Of a DNA stretch of 64,000 nucleotides, positions 42,994 through 56,920 are shown piece after piece (the first letter of the stretch is position 1; each line of letters opens with the position of its first letter). The DNA is from Achromobacter veterisilvae (GTDB taxonomy: Bacteria > Pseudomonadota > Gammaproteobacteria > Burkholderiales > Burkholderiaceae_B), in NCBI RefSeq assembly GCF_900496975.1, contig NZ_UFQC01000028.1, positions 19,794 through 83,793 on the forward strand, in the 5' to 3' direction. The translations under genes were made by a program, and so were the position numbers. Under the pieces are notes generated by a model that was not told where the DNA came from, ran no database searches, and saw nothing but the letters and a program-made list of their open reading frames with translations.

Positions 42994-44928
42994 TCAAGCC
43001 TCTTCAAGCACCATAGTGGTATCCACCAGCCGACGAACGCTCTGCCGCACATGTTCGAGGATGAGCCGTGGCGAGACAGTCTCGGGGGCATCTGTATGCT
43101 CCTGACTGCCTGCGATGACCCGGGCTACCATACCCAAGTTGGCCGGCGTCACCATATCGATGGCCGCGCGATCACCCAGATCCGGGTGCGGCTGGGTCAG
43201 CAAGCGGTACAGACTCCACGAATCCGCATGCGGGCATTGGCTCATGAGCACTTGGGCCAGCTTGTGCTTGAGCGGCACCAGTTGCCAGTCAGGGACCCGC
43301 TGCCCCCGATTGCCCAAACTGATGGACAGCAGCTTACCTGCCTTCAGTTCGCGGTTGATCTGGTCCTTGGACTTCCCAGCTAGCTTGGCGAATAGCGGTA
43401 CCGGCAGACAGCTCGGCGACTCGTACATGGCCAGCATTTCCTCGCGCTCGCGCTGGATTGCGGATACTTCCGGTTCCGGCGCCCGCGTGGGCGGCGGAGG
43501 CACCTGCGACAGCCGCTGAAACCTAATATCGGCATCGTTCGGCGTCACGACGATGGGAGCCGCCATTACAGGCGGCACAGAGGCTTCAGGGGACACAGCG
43601 GCGGCGGTGGCAGGCTCTTCCTCATCTGCCATCGCCGGCACCCCCTCAATACGAATGGTGAGATGAGCGCTGGCCGCTTCCACCTGGCCCTGTTCAAGCA
43701 GGTCGAGGCGGTCGGCCCAGTCCTGCATCATCCTGCGGCGCGGTTCCACATACTTGGCGTGGTTGTAGGCCGAACTCACCTTGTTCGGGTCCGAATGCGA
43801 AAGCTGCGCATCCACCCAAATCTTGGGGTAGCCGATCTCGTTGAGCGCCGTCGAAATCGTTCCGCGGATGCCGTGGCCAGTCAGTTGGTCTTCGTAGCCC
43901 ATCCGCTTCAAGGCGGCATTGAGGGTGTTCTCGCTGATGCGTTTCTTGAGTTCGCTGCGGTGCGCCAACAGGTGGCGCTGGGCTGGCCGCATCACCCCCA
44001 GAAGGTAGCGCACGATCTCGATAGCCTGGAGGGACAGCGGCACGATGTAGGGTGGCACGTCTTGAGGGCGCTTGCCGGCCTTGCGCATTTCGTCCTGAAG
44101 CTGCTTGACGATCTGCGGCGGGATGCTCCATAGGCCGCGATCCAGATCGAACTGATCCGGGGTCGCCAGCCGCAGCTCGCCAGTTCGCACCCCGGTGAGG
44201 AGGAGCAGCCGGATGCCGAGTTGAGTCTGCCAGCCACGCGGGTTGTAGAGCCGGAGCTTCTGAAGGAATTCGGGCAGCTCGGGCAGATGCAGGTACGGGT
44301 TGTGGGTCACCGGAGGCTTGGGCTCAGCCACCACATCCAGGTCAGAGGCCGGATTGGCCTCCAGCCCCTCTACGATCACGAGGGCATAGCGGAATAACTG
44401 GCTCAACCAAGTGCGGACCTTTTCTGCCGTGGTGAAGGCCTTGCGTTCCTCGATCCTTGCCAGGACACCCAGAAGCTGCGGCCGGCGAATGTCGTAGATC
44501 GACATTTTCCCGAGCGTGGGCAGCACGTCCTTGCCGAAAATCCGCAGGATCTGCGAGAGGGTGCTTTGGCGACCTTCCTTGAGTTCCTTGCGGCGATGCT
44601 CAACCCAGGCATCGAAGACGGTCTTGAAGGTGTAATCGGCCGCCAGCTTCACGGCATGGCGCTTCTGCTTGCGGTCGGTGTGGGGGTTGATGCCCTTGGC
44701 CAGGAGTGCGCGGGCTTCGTCGCGCAAGGTACGCGCTTCACGCAGGCCGATCTCGGGGTAGTTGCCCAAGGAGATGCGCTTTTGTTTGCCGAGCCAGTAG
44801 TAGCGCAGGTGCCACGATTTGCCGCCGGTAGGGGCGACCACCAGGCCGAGGCCATCGGTGTCGGGGAGGTTGTAGGTTTTGTCAGCGGCCTTGGCTTGCC
44901 GCACCGTCAGATCAGAGAGTGCCATCAT
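42994..44928 (-). CDS. int: ICE integrase, P4/IntB13-type tyrosine recombinase
   Basis: This 644-residue tyrosine recombinase has the N-terminal DUF4102 arm-binding domain (about 3-85), a core-binding domain (about 100-200), the catalytic domain with LTGVRTGELRL (first Arg), GHGIRGTISTALNE (second Arg block) and QLSHSDPNKVSSAYNHAKY (His box and nucleophile Tyr), and an extra C-terminal region of about 220 residues. The size and C-terminal extension match IntB13 of ICEclc, which integrates into tRNA-Gly. It starts 225 bases from the tRNA-Gly and points away from it, the standard layout. It is complete. Confidence 0.95.
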   Translation of the reverse strand: MMALSDLTVRQAKAADKTYNLPDTDGLGLVVAPTGGKSWHLRYYWLGKQKRISLGNYPEIGLREARTLRDEARALLAKGINPHTDRKQKRHAVKLAADYTFKTVFDAWVEHRRKELKEGRQSTLSQILRIFGKDVLPTLGKMSIYDIRRPQLLGVLARIEERKAFTTAEKVRTWLSQLFRYALVIVEGLEANPASDLDVVAEPKPPVTHNPYLHLPELPEFLQKLRLYNPRGWQTQLGIRLLLLTGVRTGELRLATPDQFDLDRGLWSIPPQIVKQLQDEMRKAGKRPQDVPPYIVPLSLQAIEIVRYLLGVMRPAQRHLLAHRSELKKRISENTLNAALKRMGYEDQLTGHGIRGTISTALNEIGYPKIWVDAQLSHSDPNKVSSAYNHAKYVEPRRRMMQDWADRLDLLEQGQVEAASAHLTIRIEGVPAMADEEEPATAAAVSPEASVPPVMAAPIVVTPNDADIRFQRLSQVPPPPTRAPEPEVSAIQREREEMLAMYESPSCLPVPLFAKLAGKSKDQINRELKAGKLLSISLGNRGQRVPDWQLVPLKHKLAQVLMSQCPHADSWSLYRLLTQPHPDLGDRAAIDMVTPANLGMVARVIAGSQEHTDAPETVSPRLILEHVRQSVRRLVDTTMVLEEA

Positions 44929-45085
44929 CGAAGCTCCTAAGTCTTGGACTTAGGCCCGATGCTGCTGGTCATCCCGATCCAACCCCAGCAACAAACCGGA
45001 ACCGGCAGCACTCGCATTCTTTGGCCTTGTTTTTGGCCTCAAAAACGCTGGCTGTCGGTGGATTCCAGTGGCTTTTGCTGGAATG

Positions 45086-45107
45086 AAAAAAGGAGCCGAA
45101 GCTCCTG
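45086..45107 (-). terminator. Intrinsic terminator facing the tRNA-Gly transcript
   Basis: On the minus strand AGGAGC-TTCG-GCTCCT is followed by a run of T (TTTTTT), a classic terminator with a UUCG tetraloop. It lies 47 bases beyond the tRNA 3' end in the direction of tRNA transcription. Being on the ICE side of the attachment site, it is supplied by the element. Confidence 0.8.
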
Positions 45108-45153
45108 TTTTCAAGGACTTACAGCCCCCAGTGGAAGTCTGTAGATCATAAAT

Positions 45154-45171
45154 TGGAGCGGGAGACGAGTC
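45154..45171. other. ICE attachment site (att) at the tRNA-Gly 3' end
   Basis: The last 18 bases of the tRNA-Gly gene including CCA (plus strand TGGAGCGGGAGACGAGTC) form the expected core of the attachment site for IntB13-type integrases. The ICE lies to the left with its integrase adjacent; the chromosome continues to the right with murB. The second att copy should lie outside the window to the left. The assignment rests on family knowledge. Confidence 0.75.
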
Positions 45172-45229
45172 TCGAACTCGCGACCTCAACCTTGGCAAGG
45201 TTGCGCTCTACCAACTGAGCTACTCCCGC
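45154..45229 (-). tRNA. tRNA-Gly (GCC)
   Basis: This is a 76-base tRNA on the minus strand: acceptor GCGGGAG pairing with CTCCCGC, D-arm AGCTCAGTTGGTAGAGC, anticodon loop with GCC (CTTGCCAAG), T-arm with GTTCGAGTC and encoded CCA. It decodes GGC/GGT. The intact 3' end is preserved after ICE integration. Confidence 0.98.
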
Positions 45230-45492
45230 ATGGGTTCCGTGCTGCATTGCTGCGATTGCCCAGAACCGGTTTCTTATTCACTCCGATCAACTTGGTTATC
45301 GATCGGAAGGCGCGCATATTACATGATTTTTTCGAGCTTGTCATTTGGCCTGTGCGGCCCGGCCTTGTTCACTGCATGCAGTTTTCGAACAAACCCGGAA
45401 ATTCAGGGCAAGCAACTTGGGAAAAAAGCTCAACCATGCTCAATAAAGTAATATGAGCGAAGACAGAAACTATAGCATACCTAGTTGTACCC

Positions 45493-46539
45493 ATGTCAAA
45501 TCCACCTGCCGAAGGCGCTGCGCTCCATTCCTTGTCCCCGGCCGTCCAGGACCTTACCCGGCTGAATACGCTGGGCCTGGTTTCGCGGGCCGACGCTTTC
45601 GTGACGCTGGCCGATCCGGCGCAGTTGCCGGCGGTATCGCGCCTGGCGAGGGACGGGTCTTCCTTGCTGGTGCTGGGCGGGGGCAGCAATCTGGTGCTGC
45701 CCGAGCGGGTGGCGGGGCTGGTGGCGCGGGTTGCGTTCAAGGGCGTGCGGCTGCTGGAGGCCCGGCCCGATGCCTGGCTGGTTGAGGCGGCGGGCGGCGA
45801 GACCTGGCATGGTTTCGTCGAAACCTGCGTCGGGCAGGGATGGGACGGGCTGGAGAACTTGGCGTTGATTCCCGGGACGGTCGGCGCGGCGCCGGTGCAG
45901 AACATCGGCGCCTATGGCGTCGAGCTGCAGGAACGCTTCCATAGCCTGACCGCATGGGACGTGCGCGAGGGCCGCTACGTCGAAATGAGCGCGGCGGACT
46001 GCCGGTTTTCCTATCGTGACAGCGTCTTCAAGCATGGCGAACCGGGGCGCTGGATCATCGTGAGCGTGCGGTTCGCCTTGCCGCGGCCCTGGCGGCCGGT
46101 GCTGGGCTATCCCGACCTGCAGCGCCATGCGCGGCTGGCGGCGGGCGCGCCCGCGGCGCGACAGGTCTTCGACGCCGTATGCGAGATCCGCCGAGCCAAA
46201 CTGCCCGATCCGGCGGTGACGGGCAATGCGGGCAGCTTTTTCAAGAATCCCATCGTCTCGGCCGACACGCGCGATGCGCTGGCCGGCCGCTTTCCCGGCC
46301 TGGTGTCCTACGCGCAGGCGGACGGCAGCTGCAAGCTGGCCGCGGGCTGGCTGATCGACCAATGCGGCTGGAAGGGCCGGACGCTGGGCGCCGCGGGCGT
46401 TCATGACCGGCAGGCGCTGGTGCTGGTCAACCGCGGCGGCGCCGGCGCGGCCGACATCATGGCCTTGGCGCGCGCCATACAGGACGCGGTGTTCGAGCGC
46501 TACGGCGTGAGGCTCGAGCCGGAACCCGTGGTGGTTTGA
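45493..46539 (+). CDS. murB: UDP-N-acetylenolpyruvoylglucosamine reductase
   Basis: This 348-residue enzyme makes UDP-MurNAc from UDP-GlcNAc-enolpyruvate with NADPH and FAD in peptidoglycan synthesis. FAD-binding [12 protein letters not shown] and [24 protein letters not shown] are present, as are the catalytic [11 protein letters not shown] serine region and the C-terminal glutamate (LEPEPVVV). The length matches the E. coli type I enzyme. It is the first chromosomal gene next to the ICE and ends at a terminator shared with convergent dapB. Confidence 0.96.
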   Translation: MSNPPAEGAALHSLSPAVQDLTRLNTLGLVSRADAFVTLADPAQLPAVSRLARDGSSLLVLGGGSNLVLPERVAGLVARVAFKGVRLLEARPDAWLVEAAGGETWHGFVETCVGQGWDGLENLALIPGTVGAAPVQNIGAYGVELQERFHSLTAWDVREGRYVEMSAADCRFSYRDSVFKHGEPGRWIIVSVRFALPRPWRPVLGYPDLQRHARLAAGAPAARQVFDAVCEIRRAKLPDPAVTGNAGSFFKNPIVSADTRDALAGRFPGLVSYAQADGSCKLAAGWLIDQCGWKGRTLGAAGVHDRQALVLVNRGGAGAADIMALARAIQDAVFERYGVRLEPEPVVV

Positions 46540-46567
46540 CCCGGCGACGCGCGCCGGGCGCCCAAAA

Positions 46568-46591
46568 AAAAGGACCCGGTTGGGTCCTTTT
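46568..46591. terminator. Bidirectional terminator between murB and dapB
   Basis: AAAAGGACCC-GGTT-GGGTCCTTTT has perfect 10-base arms with A-run on one side and T-run on the other, so it terminates both convergent genes. Confidence 0.92.
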
Positions 46592-46608
46592 CTGTTTCCG
46601 GGGCGGCG

Positions 46609-47400
46609 TCAGAGGCCCAGGACGGATTGCATGTCGTACAGGCCGTTGTGCTTGCCTTCCAGGAAGCGAGCGGCGCGCAGCGCGCCTTCCGCGTAGGTGG
46701 CGCGGCTGGAAGAGCGGTGCGTGATCTCGACGCGTTCCCCGATGCCGCAGAAGGACACCGTGTGGTCGCCCACGATGTCGCCGCCGCGCAGGACGGAGAA
46801 GCCGATGGTGCCGGGCTTGCGCACGCCGGTGTCGCCGTGGCGGCTCCAGGTGGCGATGTCAGGCAGGGCGACGTCCCAGGCCGATGCGATGGTCTCGCCC
46901 ATTTTCAGGGCGGTGCCGGAGGGCGCGTCCACCTTGTTGCGGTGGTGCGCTTCGAAGACTTCGACGTCGTAGCCGGCGTTCAGGATGCGCGCGGCCATGT
47001 CGAGCAGCTTGAGCGTGGCGTTGACGCCCACGCTCATGTTGGGCGCGAAGACGATGCCGATCTTCTGCGCGGCGACCTCGATCGCGGCGCGGCCGTTGTC
47101 GTCGAAGCCGGTGGTGCCGATGACGGCCTTCACGCCATGCTTCACGCAGGCCTGCAGATGTTCGAGCGTGCCTTCCGGGCGGGTGAAGTCGACCAGGCAG
47201 TCGGCCTGGGCGAGCGCGTCCAGGTCGTCCGTGATGGCCACGCCGGTCTGCTTGCCCAGCGGCGCGCCGGCGTCCTGGCCCAGCGCGGCCGAATCCTTGC
47301 GGTCCAGCGCGACCGCGAGCTGCAGGCCGGTGGCGTTCAGGACGGCGTCGATCAGCATCTGGCCCATACGGCCGCTGGCGCCGGCGATTGCGATACGCAT
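46609..47400 (-). CDS. dapB: 4-hydroxy-tetrahydrodipicolinate reductase
   Basis: This 263-residue enzyme reduces the DapA product on the way to lysine and meso-diaminopimelate. The nucleotide-binding GASGRMG (7-13), [19 protein letters not shown] and the active-site [20 protein letters not shown] motif are all present. It lies directly downstream of bamE (16 bases) on the same strand, a common betaproteobacterial order. Confidence 0.96.
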   Translation of the reverse strand: MRIAIAGASGRMGQMLIDAVLNATGLQLAVALDRKDSAALGQDAGAPLGKQTGVAITDDLDALAQADCLVDFTRPEGTLEHLQACVKHGVKAVIGTTGFDDNGRAAIEVAAQKIGIVFAPNMSVGVNATLKLLDMAARILNAGYDVEVFEAHHRNKVDAPSGTALKMGETIASAWDVALPDIATWSRHGDTGVRKPGTIGFSVLRGGDIVGDHTVSFCGIGERVEITHRSSSRATYAEGALRAARFLEGKHNGLYDMQSVLGL

Positions 47401-47416
47401 GGCGGAATCCTTGGAA

Positions 47417-47959
47417 TTAATTGAGCGGCTCGGGCGTGTTGCCCGGTTGGCCTGGGTACTGGTTCAGCGGGTTGACGGGGGCGGCGGAGTCGCGCCGGCT
47501 TTCGGCGTCTTCTTCCTTCTGGCGGGCTTCGTCCTCGTTCAGGCGTTTTTCCGTCTTTTCGTCGGAAACCGCATTGGGCGTGTTGATCTGGTAGGGCTGG
47601 AGGTCGGGCTGCTTGTCGCCTTCCCAGCGGACCAGACGGTCGTTTTCGAACCAGACGGTGAATTTGCGCTCCTGCGCGTCGCCGTAGCCGGGCTTGAAGT
47701 AGTAGGGGTAGTCCCAGCGGTTGGCGTGCAGCACGCTGGTCAGCGTGGGGCTGCCGAGCGCGAAGCGCACCTGCTCGCGGGTCATGCCCGGCTGCAGCAG
47801 GGCGACCTGTTCCTGGGTGATCCAGTTTCCTTGCTGGACGGGGGCCTTGTACGGGAAACCCCACTTGTCCCCCGTGCATCCGGCCAGGGCGACGGCCAGG
47901 GCGGCGACGGCCAAACCGGTCTTGAGCGAGCGGGAGGGAATTCGTGCAATCATGGACAC
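47417..47959 (-). CDS. bamE: Outer-membrane assembly lipoprotein BamE
   Basis: This 180-residue lipoprotein has signal and lipobox LAGC (Cys28 counting from the first ATG). The SmpA/OmlA domain follows ([32 protein letters not shown] ... WDYPYYF), then a long charged and Pro/Gln-rich tail. BamE is a subunit of the BAM complex that inserts beta-barrel proteins. It is divergent from fur, the conserved arrangement in proteobacteria. The second ATG, two codons later, is an equally good start. Confidence 0.94.
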   Translation of the reverse strand: MSMIARIPSRSLKTGLAVAALAVALAGCTGDKWGFPYKAPVQQGNWITQEQVALLQPGMTREQVRFALGSPTLTSVLHANRWDYPYYFKPGYGDAQERKFTVWFENDRLVRWEGDKQPDLQPYQINTPNAVSDEKTEKRLNEDEARQKEEDAESRRDSAAPVNPLNQYPGQPGNTPEPLN

Positions 47960-48106
47960 TACGCGCCCCTATTATTTGGAAGCAGACAAAACCGTTATCA
48001 TAAAGGTTTCATAAGGATAGTTCCGCGTGGCGGCATGAATTCGGTGAGCCGGCTTGCGGTGCACCCATCCTTGCCCATGCCAACGCGGACGGAGAGCGAT
48101 TACACC

Positions 48107-48526
48107 ATGAGCGACCAAAGCGAACTGAAGAACATGGGTTTGAAGGCGACGTTCCCGCGCCTGAAAATTCTTGATATTTTCCGGAAATCGGACCAGCGGC
48201 ACCTCAGCGCCGAAGACGTGTACCGCGCCCTGATCGGCGAAAACGTCGAAATCGGCCTGGCCACCGTATACCGCGTCCTTACCCAGTTCGAACAGGCCGG
48301 CATCCTTGCCCGCAGCCAGTTCGACAGCGGCAAGGCGGTGTTCGAACTCAATGACGGGGACCACCACGATCACCTGATCTGCACGAATTGCGGCAAGGTG
48401 GTCGAGTTTTCGGACCCGGAGATCGAAAAGCGCCAGCAGAAGATCGCCAAGGATAATTCCTTCGCCCTGGAGAGCCACGCCATGGTGCTGTACGGCATCT
48501 GCGGCAGTTGCATGAAAGGACGCTGA
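48107..48526 (+). CDS. fur: Ferric uptake regulator Fur
   Basis: This 139-residue iron-responsive repressor has a winged-helix DNA-binding domain (about 1-85; [34 protein letters not shown]), the metal-binding stretch [20 protein letters not shown] and a C-terminal CGSC pair. Start is ATG 48107, giving the normal Fur length. It is divergent from bamE and followed by a strong terminator. It may influence the TonB receptors of the ICE, but I could not identify Fur boxes there. Confidence 0.96.
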   Translation: MSDQSELKNMGLKATFPRLKILDIFRKSDQRHLSAEDVYRALIGENVEIGLATVYRVLTQFEQAGILARSQFDSGKAVFELNDGDHHDHLICTNCGKVVEFSDPEIEKRQQKIAKDNSFALESHAMVLYGICGSCMKGR

Positions 48527-48583
48527 TCCCCGGGCGTTAGCCCCTCGGCCCGCGCCAGCGCTCGCAGCGGGCCTGTGAGATCC

Positions 48584-48614
48584 AAAGCCCCTTCTGATGG
48601 AAGGGGCTTTTTTT
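48584..48614 (+). terminator. Terminator after fur
   Basis: Perfect 11-base arms AAAGCCCCTTC (48584-48594) and GAAGGGGCTTT (48600-48610) around TGATG are followed by further T residues. It lies 58 bases after the fur stop. Confidence 0.92.
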
Positions 48615-48688
48615 GTTGCGCGAGCGGTATCGGGTGCCGGACGCGCGTATCCCGCGGGCGCCGGGTGCCGCGCCCCCTGGGCCGGGCG

Positions 48689-50341
48689 CTATCTTTCGAA
48701 GCCTTGCAGCATTTCGCGCGCATGTTCGCGCGTGGTGGCGGTGAGCTTGATGCCGCCCAGCATCCGGGCGATTTCCTCGACGCGGGCCTGGGCATCCAGT
48801 TCTTCGATGCTGGAGCGCGTGGTGCCCCGCGATTCGGCCTTGCTGACCAGGAACTGGTTGTTGGCGCAGGCCGCGACCTGGGGCAGGTGGGTCACGCACA
48901 GCACCTGGTGGCGTTCGCCGAGTTCGCGCAGCAGCTTGCCCACGACCTCGGCCACCGCGCCGCCCACGCCGCTGTCGACTTCGTCGAAGATCAGGGTGGG
49001 CACGCGCGCGGCGCGGCTGGCGATGACGGACAGCGCCAGCGAGATCCGCGACAGTTCGCCGCCCGAGGCCACCTTGGCCAGCGGGCGCGGCGTCGTGCCG
49101 GCATGGCCGGCCACCAGGAATTCCACCTGTTCGTTGCCATGGGCGGACGGCGCCGAGGCGCCGAGCACGGGCTCGAACTTGCCGCCCTGCATGGCCAGCG
49201 TCTGCATCGCCTGGGTGACCAGCTTGCCCAGGTCCTTGGCGGTCTTGCGGCGCGCCGCCGTGAGTTTCGCGGCGGCCGCGTCGTATTGCGCCTGCGCGGC
49301 CAGCGCCTGGGCGCGCAGCGCCTCGACGTCGCCCGCGGCCTGCAGCGCGGAGAGCTGGGCGTGCAGCGTTTCGCGCAGTTCGCACAGGGCGTCGGGGTCG
49401 ACGCGGAACTTCCGGGCGGTCTCGAACACCAGGCTCAGCCGGATTTCCACGGTGTCCAGCCGCTGCGGGTCGAGCTCGACGCGGCTGACGTAGTTGTTCA
49501 GGTCGGACACGGCCTCGGTGATCGCGATGCGCGCGGATTCCAGCTCTTCGTACACGCCCCGCAGTTCGGGATCGCGGCGCAGCATGTGCTGGATTTGATT
49601 GTCGGCCTGGGCGAGGCGGTGGTGCGCGGAGTCGCCTTCCCCGTCCAGCGCCTCCAGGATCCGCGTGGCGCCTTCCAGCAGGGATTGCGCGTGCGACAGG
49701 CGCGTGTGCTCGGACTGCAGCGATTCCCATTCGTCGGGGCCCAGGGCCAGTTGGTCCAGTTCGTCGACCTGCCATTGCAGGCGGTCGCGTTCGGTGGCCA
49801 GGCTTTCGGCGTCCTTTTCGGCGGATTCGAGCTGGCGCGCCAGCGCGCGCCACTGCTTCCAGGCCTGGCCGACCGCGTGCCGCAGTTCGCCGTGGCCGCC
49901 ATGGGCGTCCAGGAGGTCGCGCTGCGCGTCGGGGCGCATCAGGCTTTGGTGCGCGTGCTGGCCGTGGATGTCGACCAGGCTGTCGCCCAGCTCGCGCAAT
50001 TGCGCGACGGTAGCGGGCGTGCCGTTGATGTAGGCGCGGCTGCGGCCCTGCGCGTCGATGACGCGGCGCAGGGACAGCTCGGCGTCGGCGTCGATCTCGC
50101 GTTCTTCCAGCCAGGCGTGCAGCGCCTTGGGCGTGTCGAAGACGGCGGTGATGTCGGCGCGCGCCGCGCCTTCGCGCAGCATGCTGGCATCGCCCCGTTC
50201 GCCGAGCGCCAGCGCCAGCGCGTCCACCAGGATGGATTTGCCCGCGCCGGTCTCGCCGGAGAAGACGGTGAAGCCGGGACCGAAATGGATCTCGGTCTGC
50301 TCGACGATGACGAAGTCGCGGATATGCAGGGTGCGCAGCAT
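48689..50341 (-). CDS. recN: DNA repair protein RecN
   Basis: This 550-residue SMC-like ATPase is involved in double-strand-break repair. Walker A is GETGAGKS (29-36), the coiled-coil arms span about 155-370, and the C-terminal part has the signature [12 protein letters not shown] and Walker [14 protein letters not shown]. It lies 13 bases after nadK on the same strand, the usual nadK-recN pairing. It ends near the fur terminator. Confidence 0.96.
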   Translation of the reverse strand: MLRTLHIRDFVIVEQTEIHFGPGFTVFSGETGAGKSILVDALALALGERGDASMLREGAARADITAVFDTPKALHAWLEEREIDADAELSLRRVIDAQGRSRAYINGTPATVAQLRELGDSLVDIHGQHAHQSLMRPDAQRDLLDAHGGHGELRHAVGQAWKQWRALARQLESAEKDAESLATERDRLQWQVDELDQLALGPDEWESLQSEHTRLSHAQSLLEGATRILEALDGEGDSAHHRLAQADNQIQHMLRRDPELRGVYEELESARIAITEAVSDLNNYVSRVELDPQRLDTVEIRLSLVFETARKFRVDPDALCELRETLHAQLSALQAAGDVEALRAQALAAQAQYDAAAAKLTAARRKTAKDLGKLVTQAMQTLAMQGGKFEPVLGASAPSAHGNEQVEFLVAGHAGTTPRPLAKVASGGELSRISLALSVIASRAARVPTLIFDEVDSGVGGAVAEVVGKLLRELGERHQVLCVTHLPQVAACANNQFLVSKAESRGTTRSSIEELDAQARVEEIARMLGGIKLTATTREHAREMLQGFER

Positions 50342-50354
50342 GTCGGGGCGCTTA

Positions 50355-51254
50355 CTACTCTACGTTGTCGGTGGCCTGGGGCATCAGATTCCAATGCAGC
50401 TTGCGGCGCAGGGTGGAGAAGAAACTGTAGCCTTCGGGGTGCACGAAGCGGATGGCATAGGGCGCGCGCTGCACGACGATGCGGTCTCCCGGCTGCAGGT
50501 CGGACCAGGTCTGCATGTCGAAATGCACGCTGGCGCCGACTTCCACGCGGCCCATGGCCGTCAGCGTCATGTTGAGCACGCCCGTGTCGGGGATCACGAT
50601 GGGGCGGTTGGACAGCGTCTGCGGCGCCACGGGCACCAGCACCATGGCGTTCATGCCCGGGTGCAGGATGGGGCCGTTGGCCGACAGCGCGTAGGCGGTG
50701 GAGCCGGTAGGGGTGGCGATGATGAGGCCGTCGGCGCGCTGCGTGTACATGAAGGCGCCGTCCAGTTCGACCCGCACTTCGATCATGCCGCCGCGCCCCG
50801 CGCGGTTCAGGACCACGTCGTTCAGGGCGGTGGCGGAATACATCTTCTGGTCGCCGCGCCACACGCTGCCTTCGAGCAGCGTGCGTTCTTCGATCTGGAA
50901 GCTGCCTTCGAGCACGCGCGCCAGCGCGCCATGCGCGTCCTGCAGCGCGATGTCGGTGATGAAGCCCAGGCGCCCGTGGTTGATGCCGATCAGCGGCACG
51001 CCATAGGGCGCCAGGTGGCGGCCCGCGCCCAGCACGGTGCCGTCGCCGCCCATCACGACGGCCAGCGACGCGGTCTTGCCGATTTCCTCCAGCGTGGCGA
51101 CGGGGTATTCGGTCAGCCCGGTATTGCGCGCCGTGTCCGCATCGATGAGCACGTGCCGGCCCGCCTGCGCCAGCGCGTGGGCAAGTGCTCTCAGCGGTGT
51201 ATCCAGGCCGGTGTCCTGGTATCTGCCGATCAGGGCGACGGTAGGAAAGTGCAT
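50355..51254 (-). CDS. nadK: NAD kinase
   Basis: This 299-residue enzyme phosphorylates NAD to NADP. The diphosphate-binding GGDGT is in [35 protein letters not shown]-type [13 protein letters not shown] and [15 protein letters not shown] are all present. ATG 51254 is chosen ([13 protein letters not shown]), since the family begins just before this strand; an ATG six codons upstream also exists. It is divergent from hrcA. Confidence 0.94.
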   Translation of the reverse strand: MHFPTVALIGRYQDTGLDTPLRALAHALAQAGRHVLIDADTARNTGLTEYPVATLEEIGKTASLAVVMGGDGTVLGAGRHLAPYGVPLIGINHGRLGFITDIALQDAHGALARVLEGSFQIEERTLLEGSVWRGDQKMYSATALNDVVLNRAGRGGMIEVRVELDGAFMYTQRADGLIIATPTGSTAYALSANGPILHPGMNAMVLVPVAPQTLSNRPIVIPDTGVLNMTLTAMGRVEVGASVHFDMQTWSDLQPGDRIVVQRAPYAIRFVHPEGYSFFSTLRRKLHWNLMPQATDNVE

Positions 51255-51395
51255 GGCTGCTTGCGAATCCAAAAAAGGCGGGCCCGAGGCCGAAACCCGC
51301 CCGGAACGGGCCGTTTAGCCGATTATATGGGGCCGCATATCGGCTTGCGGGACAAAAATCGCCTCAATCGGAAAAGTTTCCCTAAAATACCTGTT

Positions 51396-52400
51396 ATGGA
51401 TGACCGTGCACGCGCACTACTGAAAGCGTTGATCGAACGCTATATCGCCGATGGGCAGCCAGTCGGCTCGCGGACGCTATCGAAAGTCTTCGACTTGTCC
51501 CCGGCCACGATCCGCAATGTGATGGCGGACCTGGAAGAACTGGGCCTGATACACAGTCCGCACACCTCCGCCGGCCGCGTTCCCACGCCGCGGGGCTACC
51601 GCATGTTCGTCGATTCCCTGCTGGCGGTGCAGTCCTACCAGCTTGAGCCCCACAACATGGGCGAGATGCTGGCGGCGGCCGAGCCCACCCGGGCCGTCAA
51701 CGCCGCGGCGGCGCTGCTGTCCAACCTGACCCAGTTCGCCGGGGTGGTGCTGACGCCCAAGCGCGCGCAGGTGTTCCGCCAGATCGAATTCATCCGCCTG
51801 TCCGACAAGCGGGTGCTGCTCATCATCGTCACGCCCGACGGCGACGTCCAGAACCGCATTCTTTTCGTCCAGCGCGACTACGCCGAGACGGAATTGCTGG
51901 AAGCCGGCAATTTCTTCAACATGCACTTCGCCGGCAAGTCCTTCAACGTCGTGCGGCAAACCCTGTCCACCGAACTGGCCCAGTTGCGGGAAGATATTTC
52001 CCGCCTGATGCAGGCGGCCGTCGAGGCCAGCGCGGAAGCGGCCGAGGACGGCGACGCCATGGTGATTTCCGGAGAGCGCAAGCTTCTGGACGTGACCGAC
52101 ATCGCGTCCGACATGGACCGCCTGCGCAAGATGTTCTCGCTGTTCGAGAAAAAGACCGATTTGCTGCAACTGCTGGACGTCTCCAGCCGCGCGCAGGGCG
52201 TGCAGATCTACATCGGCGGCGATTCGCAGCTAGTCCCGATGGAGGAAGTCTCCGTCATCACCGCGCCCTACGGCGTGGACGGCAAGGTGGTGGGCACGCT
52301 GGGCGTGATCGGTCCGACGCGCATGGCGTACGAACGCGTGATCCCCATCGTGGACATCACGGCGCGCCTGCTGTCCAACGCCCTCAGCCACAACCAGTAG
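51396..52400 (+). CDS. hrcA: Heat-inducible transcription repressor HrcA
   Basis: This 334-residue repressor has an N-terminal winged helix ([40 protein letters not shown]) and a GAF-like C-terminal domain. It normally binds CIRCE elements of heat-shock operons. No CIRCE element is visible near grpE or dnaK, which instead have sigma-32 promoters, so its target (probably groESL) lies elsewhere. Start ATG 51396 gives [20 protein letters not shown], typical for the family. Confidence 0.95.
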   Translation: MDDRARALLKALIERYIADGQPVGSRTLSKVFDLSPATIRNVMADLEELGLIHSPHTSAGRVPTPRGYRMFVDSLLAVQSYQLEPHNMGEMLAAAEPTRAVNAAAALLSNLTQFAGVVLTPKRAQVFRQIEFIRLSDKRVLLIIVTPDGDVQNRILFVQRDYAETELLEAGNFFNMHFAGKSFNVVRQTLSTELAQLREDISRLMQAAVEASAEAAEDGDAMVISGERKLLDVTDIASDMDRLRKMFSLFEKKTDLLQLLDVSSRAQGVQIYIGGDSQLVPMEEVSVITAPYGVDGKVVGTLGVIGPTRMAYERVIPIVDITARLLSNALSHNQ

Positions 52401-52445
52401 GTCCATTCAAAGCGACATCCTCCTGTTGGAGGAAGGGGAGTTTTT

Positions 52446-53787
<1,342 letters not shown>

Positions 53788-53847
53788 GCGGCCGGGCCGG
53801 CGGGCGCACCCCCTGGGGGCCTCCAGGGAATATTTCGCTTTCCCGGG

Positions 53848-53874
53848 CTTGAAATAGGGGTATTGGCCCCCATT
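53848..53874 (+). promoter_or_regulatory. Sigma-32 heat-shock promoter of grpE
   Basis: CTTGAAA (53848-53854), a 13-base spacer and CCCCATT (53868-53874) match the sigma-32 consensus almost exactly. It lies 37 bases before the grpE start. Confidence 0.9.
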
Positions 53875-53911
53875 CATGTCTGCGAAAGCCATTCTTTTTG
53901 GAGGATTCCCC

Positions 53912-54469
53912 ATGACGGCACCGAACGAGCCTGTAGATCAGACGCCCGAGACCGGCGGCAACGCCGGCGCGGCCCCCGCCGCCGAGGACGCCGCGCAGGC
54001 CGAGCTGAACGAGTTGCGCGCCCAGCTTGACGCTGCCCAGGCGACCGTCAACGAACAGCATGATCAACTGTTGCGGGCCCATGCCGAAGCCGACAACGTG
54101 CGCCGCCGCGCCCAGGAAGACGTGTCCAAGGCCCGCAAATTCGGCATCGAGTCGTTCGCCGAAAGCCTGGTGCCCGTGAAGGACAGCCTGGAGGCGGCAC
54201 TGGCGCAGCCCGACCAGACCGTGGAAACGCTGCGCGAAGGCGTGGAAGTGACCCTGAAGCAGCTCACCGCCGCCTTCGAGCGCAACCTGCTCAAGGAAAT
54301 CGCGCCGGCCCAGGGCGACAAGTTCGATCCCCACCTGCACCAGGCCATTTCGTCCGTCCCGGCCGAACAGCCTGCCAATACCGTGCTGCAACTGCTGCAG
54401 AAGGGCTATGCCATCGCCGACCGCACGCTGCGTCCGGCGCTGGTGGTGGTGTCCGCCGGCCAGAGCTGA
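53912..54469 (+). CDS. grpE: Nucleotide exchange factor GrpE
   Basis: This 185-residue DnaK co-chaperone has an acidic N-terminus, a long coiled coil (about 30-90; [20 protein letters not shown]) and the C-terminal beta domain ([21 protein letters not shown] ... [16 protein letters not shown]). The start is ATG 53912 with GGAGG upstream; an earlier in-frame ATG lies inside the promoter. It carries its own sigma-32 promoter. Confidence 0.96.
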   Translation: MTAPNEPVDQTPETGGNAGAAPAAEDAAQAELNELRAQLDAAQATVNEQHDQLLRAHAEADNVRRRAQEDVSKARKFGIESFAESLVPVKDSLEAALAQPDQTVETLREGVEVTLKQLTAAFERNLLKEIAPAQGDKFDPHLHQAISSVPAEQPANTVLQLLQKGYAIADRTLRPALVVVSAGQS

Positions 54470-54486
54470 ATCCGGCCCTCCGCGCC

Positions 54487-54888
54487 ATGAGCGACCCCCG
54501 TTTCGATCCCTCGCAGGTATTCCAGGCGTTCGGCATGCGCCGCGTCGATTCCCAGGGTTTCGACGCGGCCGTGGTCCAGGCGCCCGGGGCCGACCTGCGC
54601 TGCGTGTTCCTGTGGGGGCAGGATTGCTATAACTGCAATCTCTTCAAACAGGCGGCCCTGATGCACCGCGAGGCGCTGCTGGAACTGGGTCTGACCTGGT
54701 TCGAGGCGGACGTCTACGCCGACGAGCCCCTCGGACGGCGCTTCTCGCTTCATGGCGTCCCCACTTTTGTACTGTACCGGTCCGGAAAGCGGCTGGGCCG
54801 CATCACGGGCTGGCCCGGGCTGCCCCAGTTCACGGCCGCGGTCCGGCACCAGCAGGAAATTGCCGAAAATTCCGGCCAGGCGTCTTGA
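54487..54888 (+). CDS. Thioredoxin-like protein between grpE and dnaK
   Basis: This 133-residue protein has a thioredoxin fold. The active site is CYNC (Cys47 and Cys50) in WGQDCYNCNLFKQ, and the cis-proline loop is HGVPTFVLY. It lacks a signal peptide and so is cytoplasmic. It starts 17 bases after grpE and is probably expressed from the grpE heat-shock promoter. The position within the grpE-dnaK-dnaJ cluster suggests a role in protein thiol repair during heat stress (inference). Confidence 0.88.
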   Translation: MSDPRFDPSQVFQAFGMRRVDSQGFDAAVVQAPGADLRCVFLWGQDCYNCNLFKQAALMHREALLELGLTWFEADVYADEPLGRRFSLHGVPTFVLYRSGKRLGRITGWPGLPQFTAAVRHQQEIAENSGQAS

Positions 54889-54912
54889 AAAACCCTGCCC
54901 ACAGCCCCAGTT
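54884..54912 (+). promoter_or_regulatory. Sigma-32 heat-shock promoter of dnaK
   Basis: CTTGAAA (54884-54890), a 14-base spacer and CCCCAGTT (54905-54912) fit the sigma-32 consensus. It overlaps the end of the thioredoxin-like gene and lies 56 bases before dnaK. Confidence 0.85.
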
Positions 54913-54968
54913 ATGGGGGGACAGGAAATTTCTCTCCAATTTCATAGATTTATTCAAGGTAACCCACC

Positions 54969-56894
<1,926 letters not shown>

Positions 56895-56920
56895 TGGCCG
56901 GACGCTGACCTGCCTTTGCC

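Noticed and set aside
48575..50575. Very long open frame on the + strand opposite recN and nadK
   Set aside because: It is a GC-rich shadow of two well-supported genes on the other strand and has no recognisable domain.
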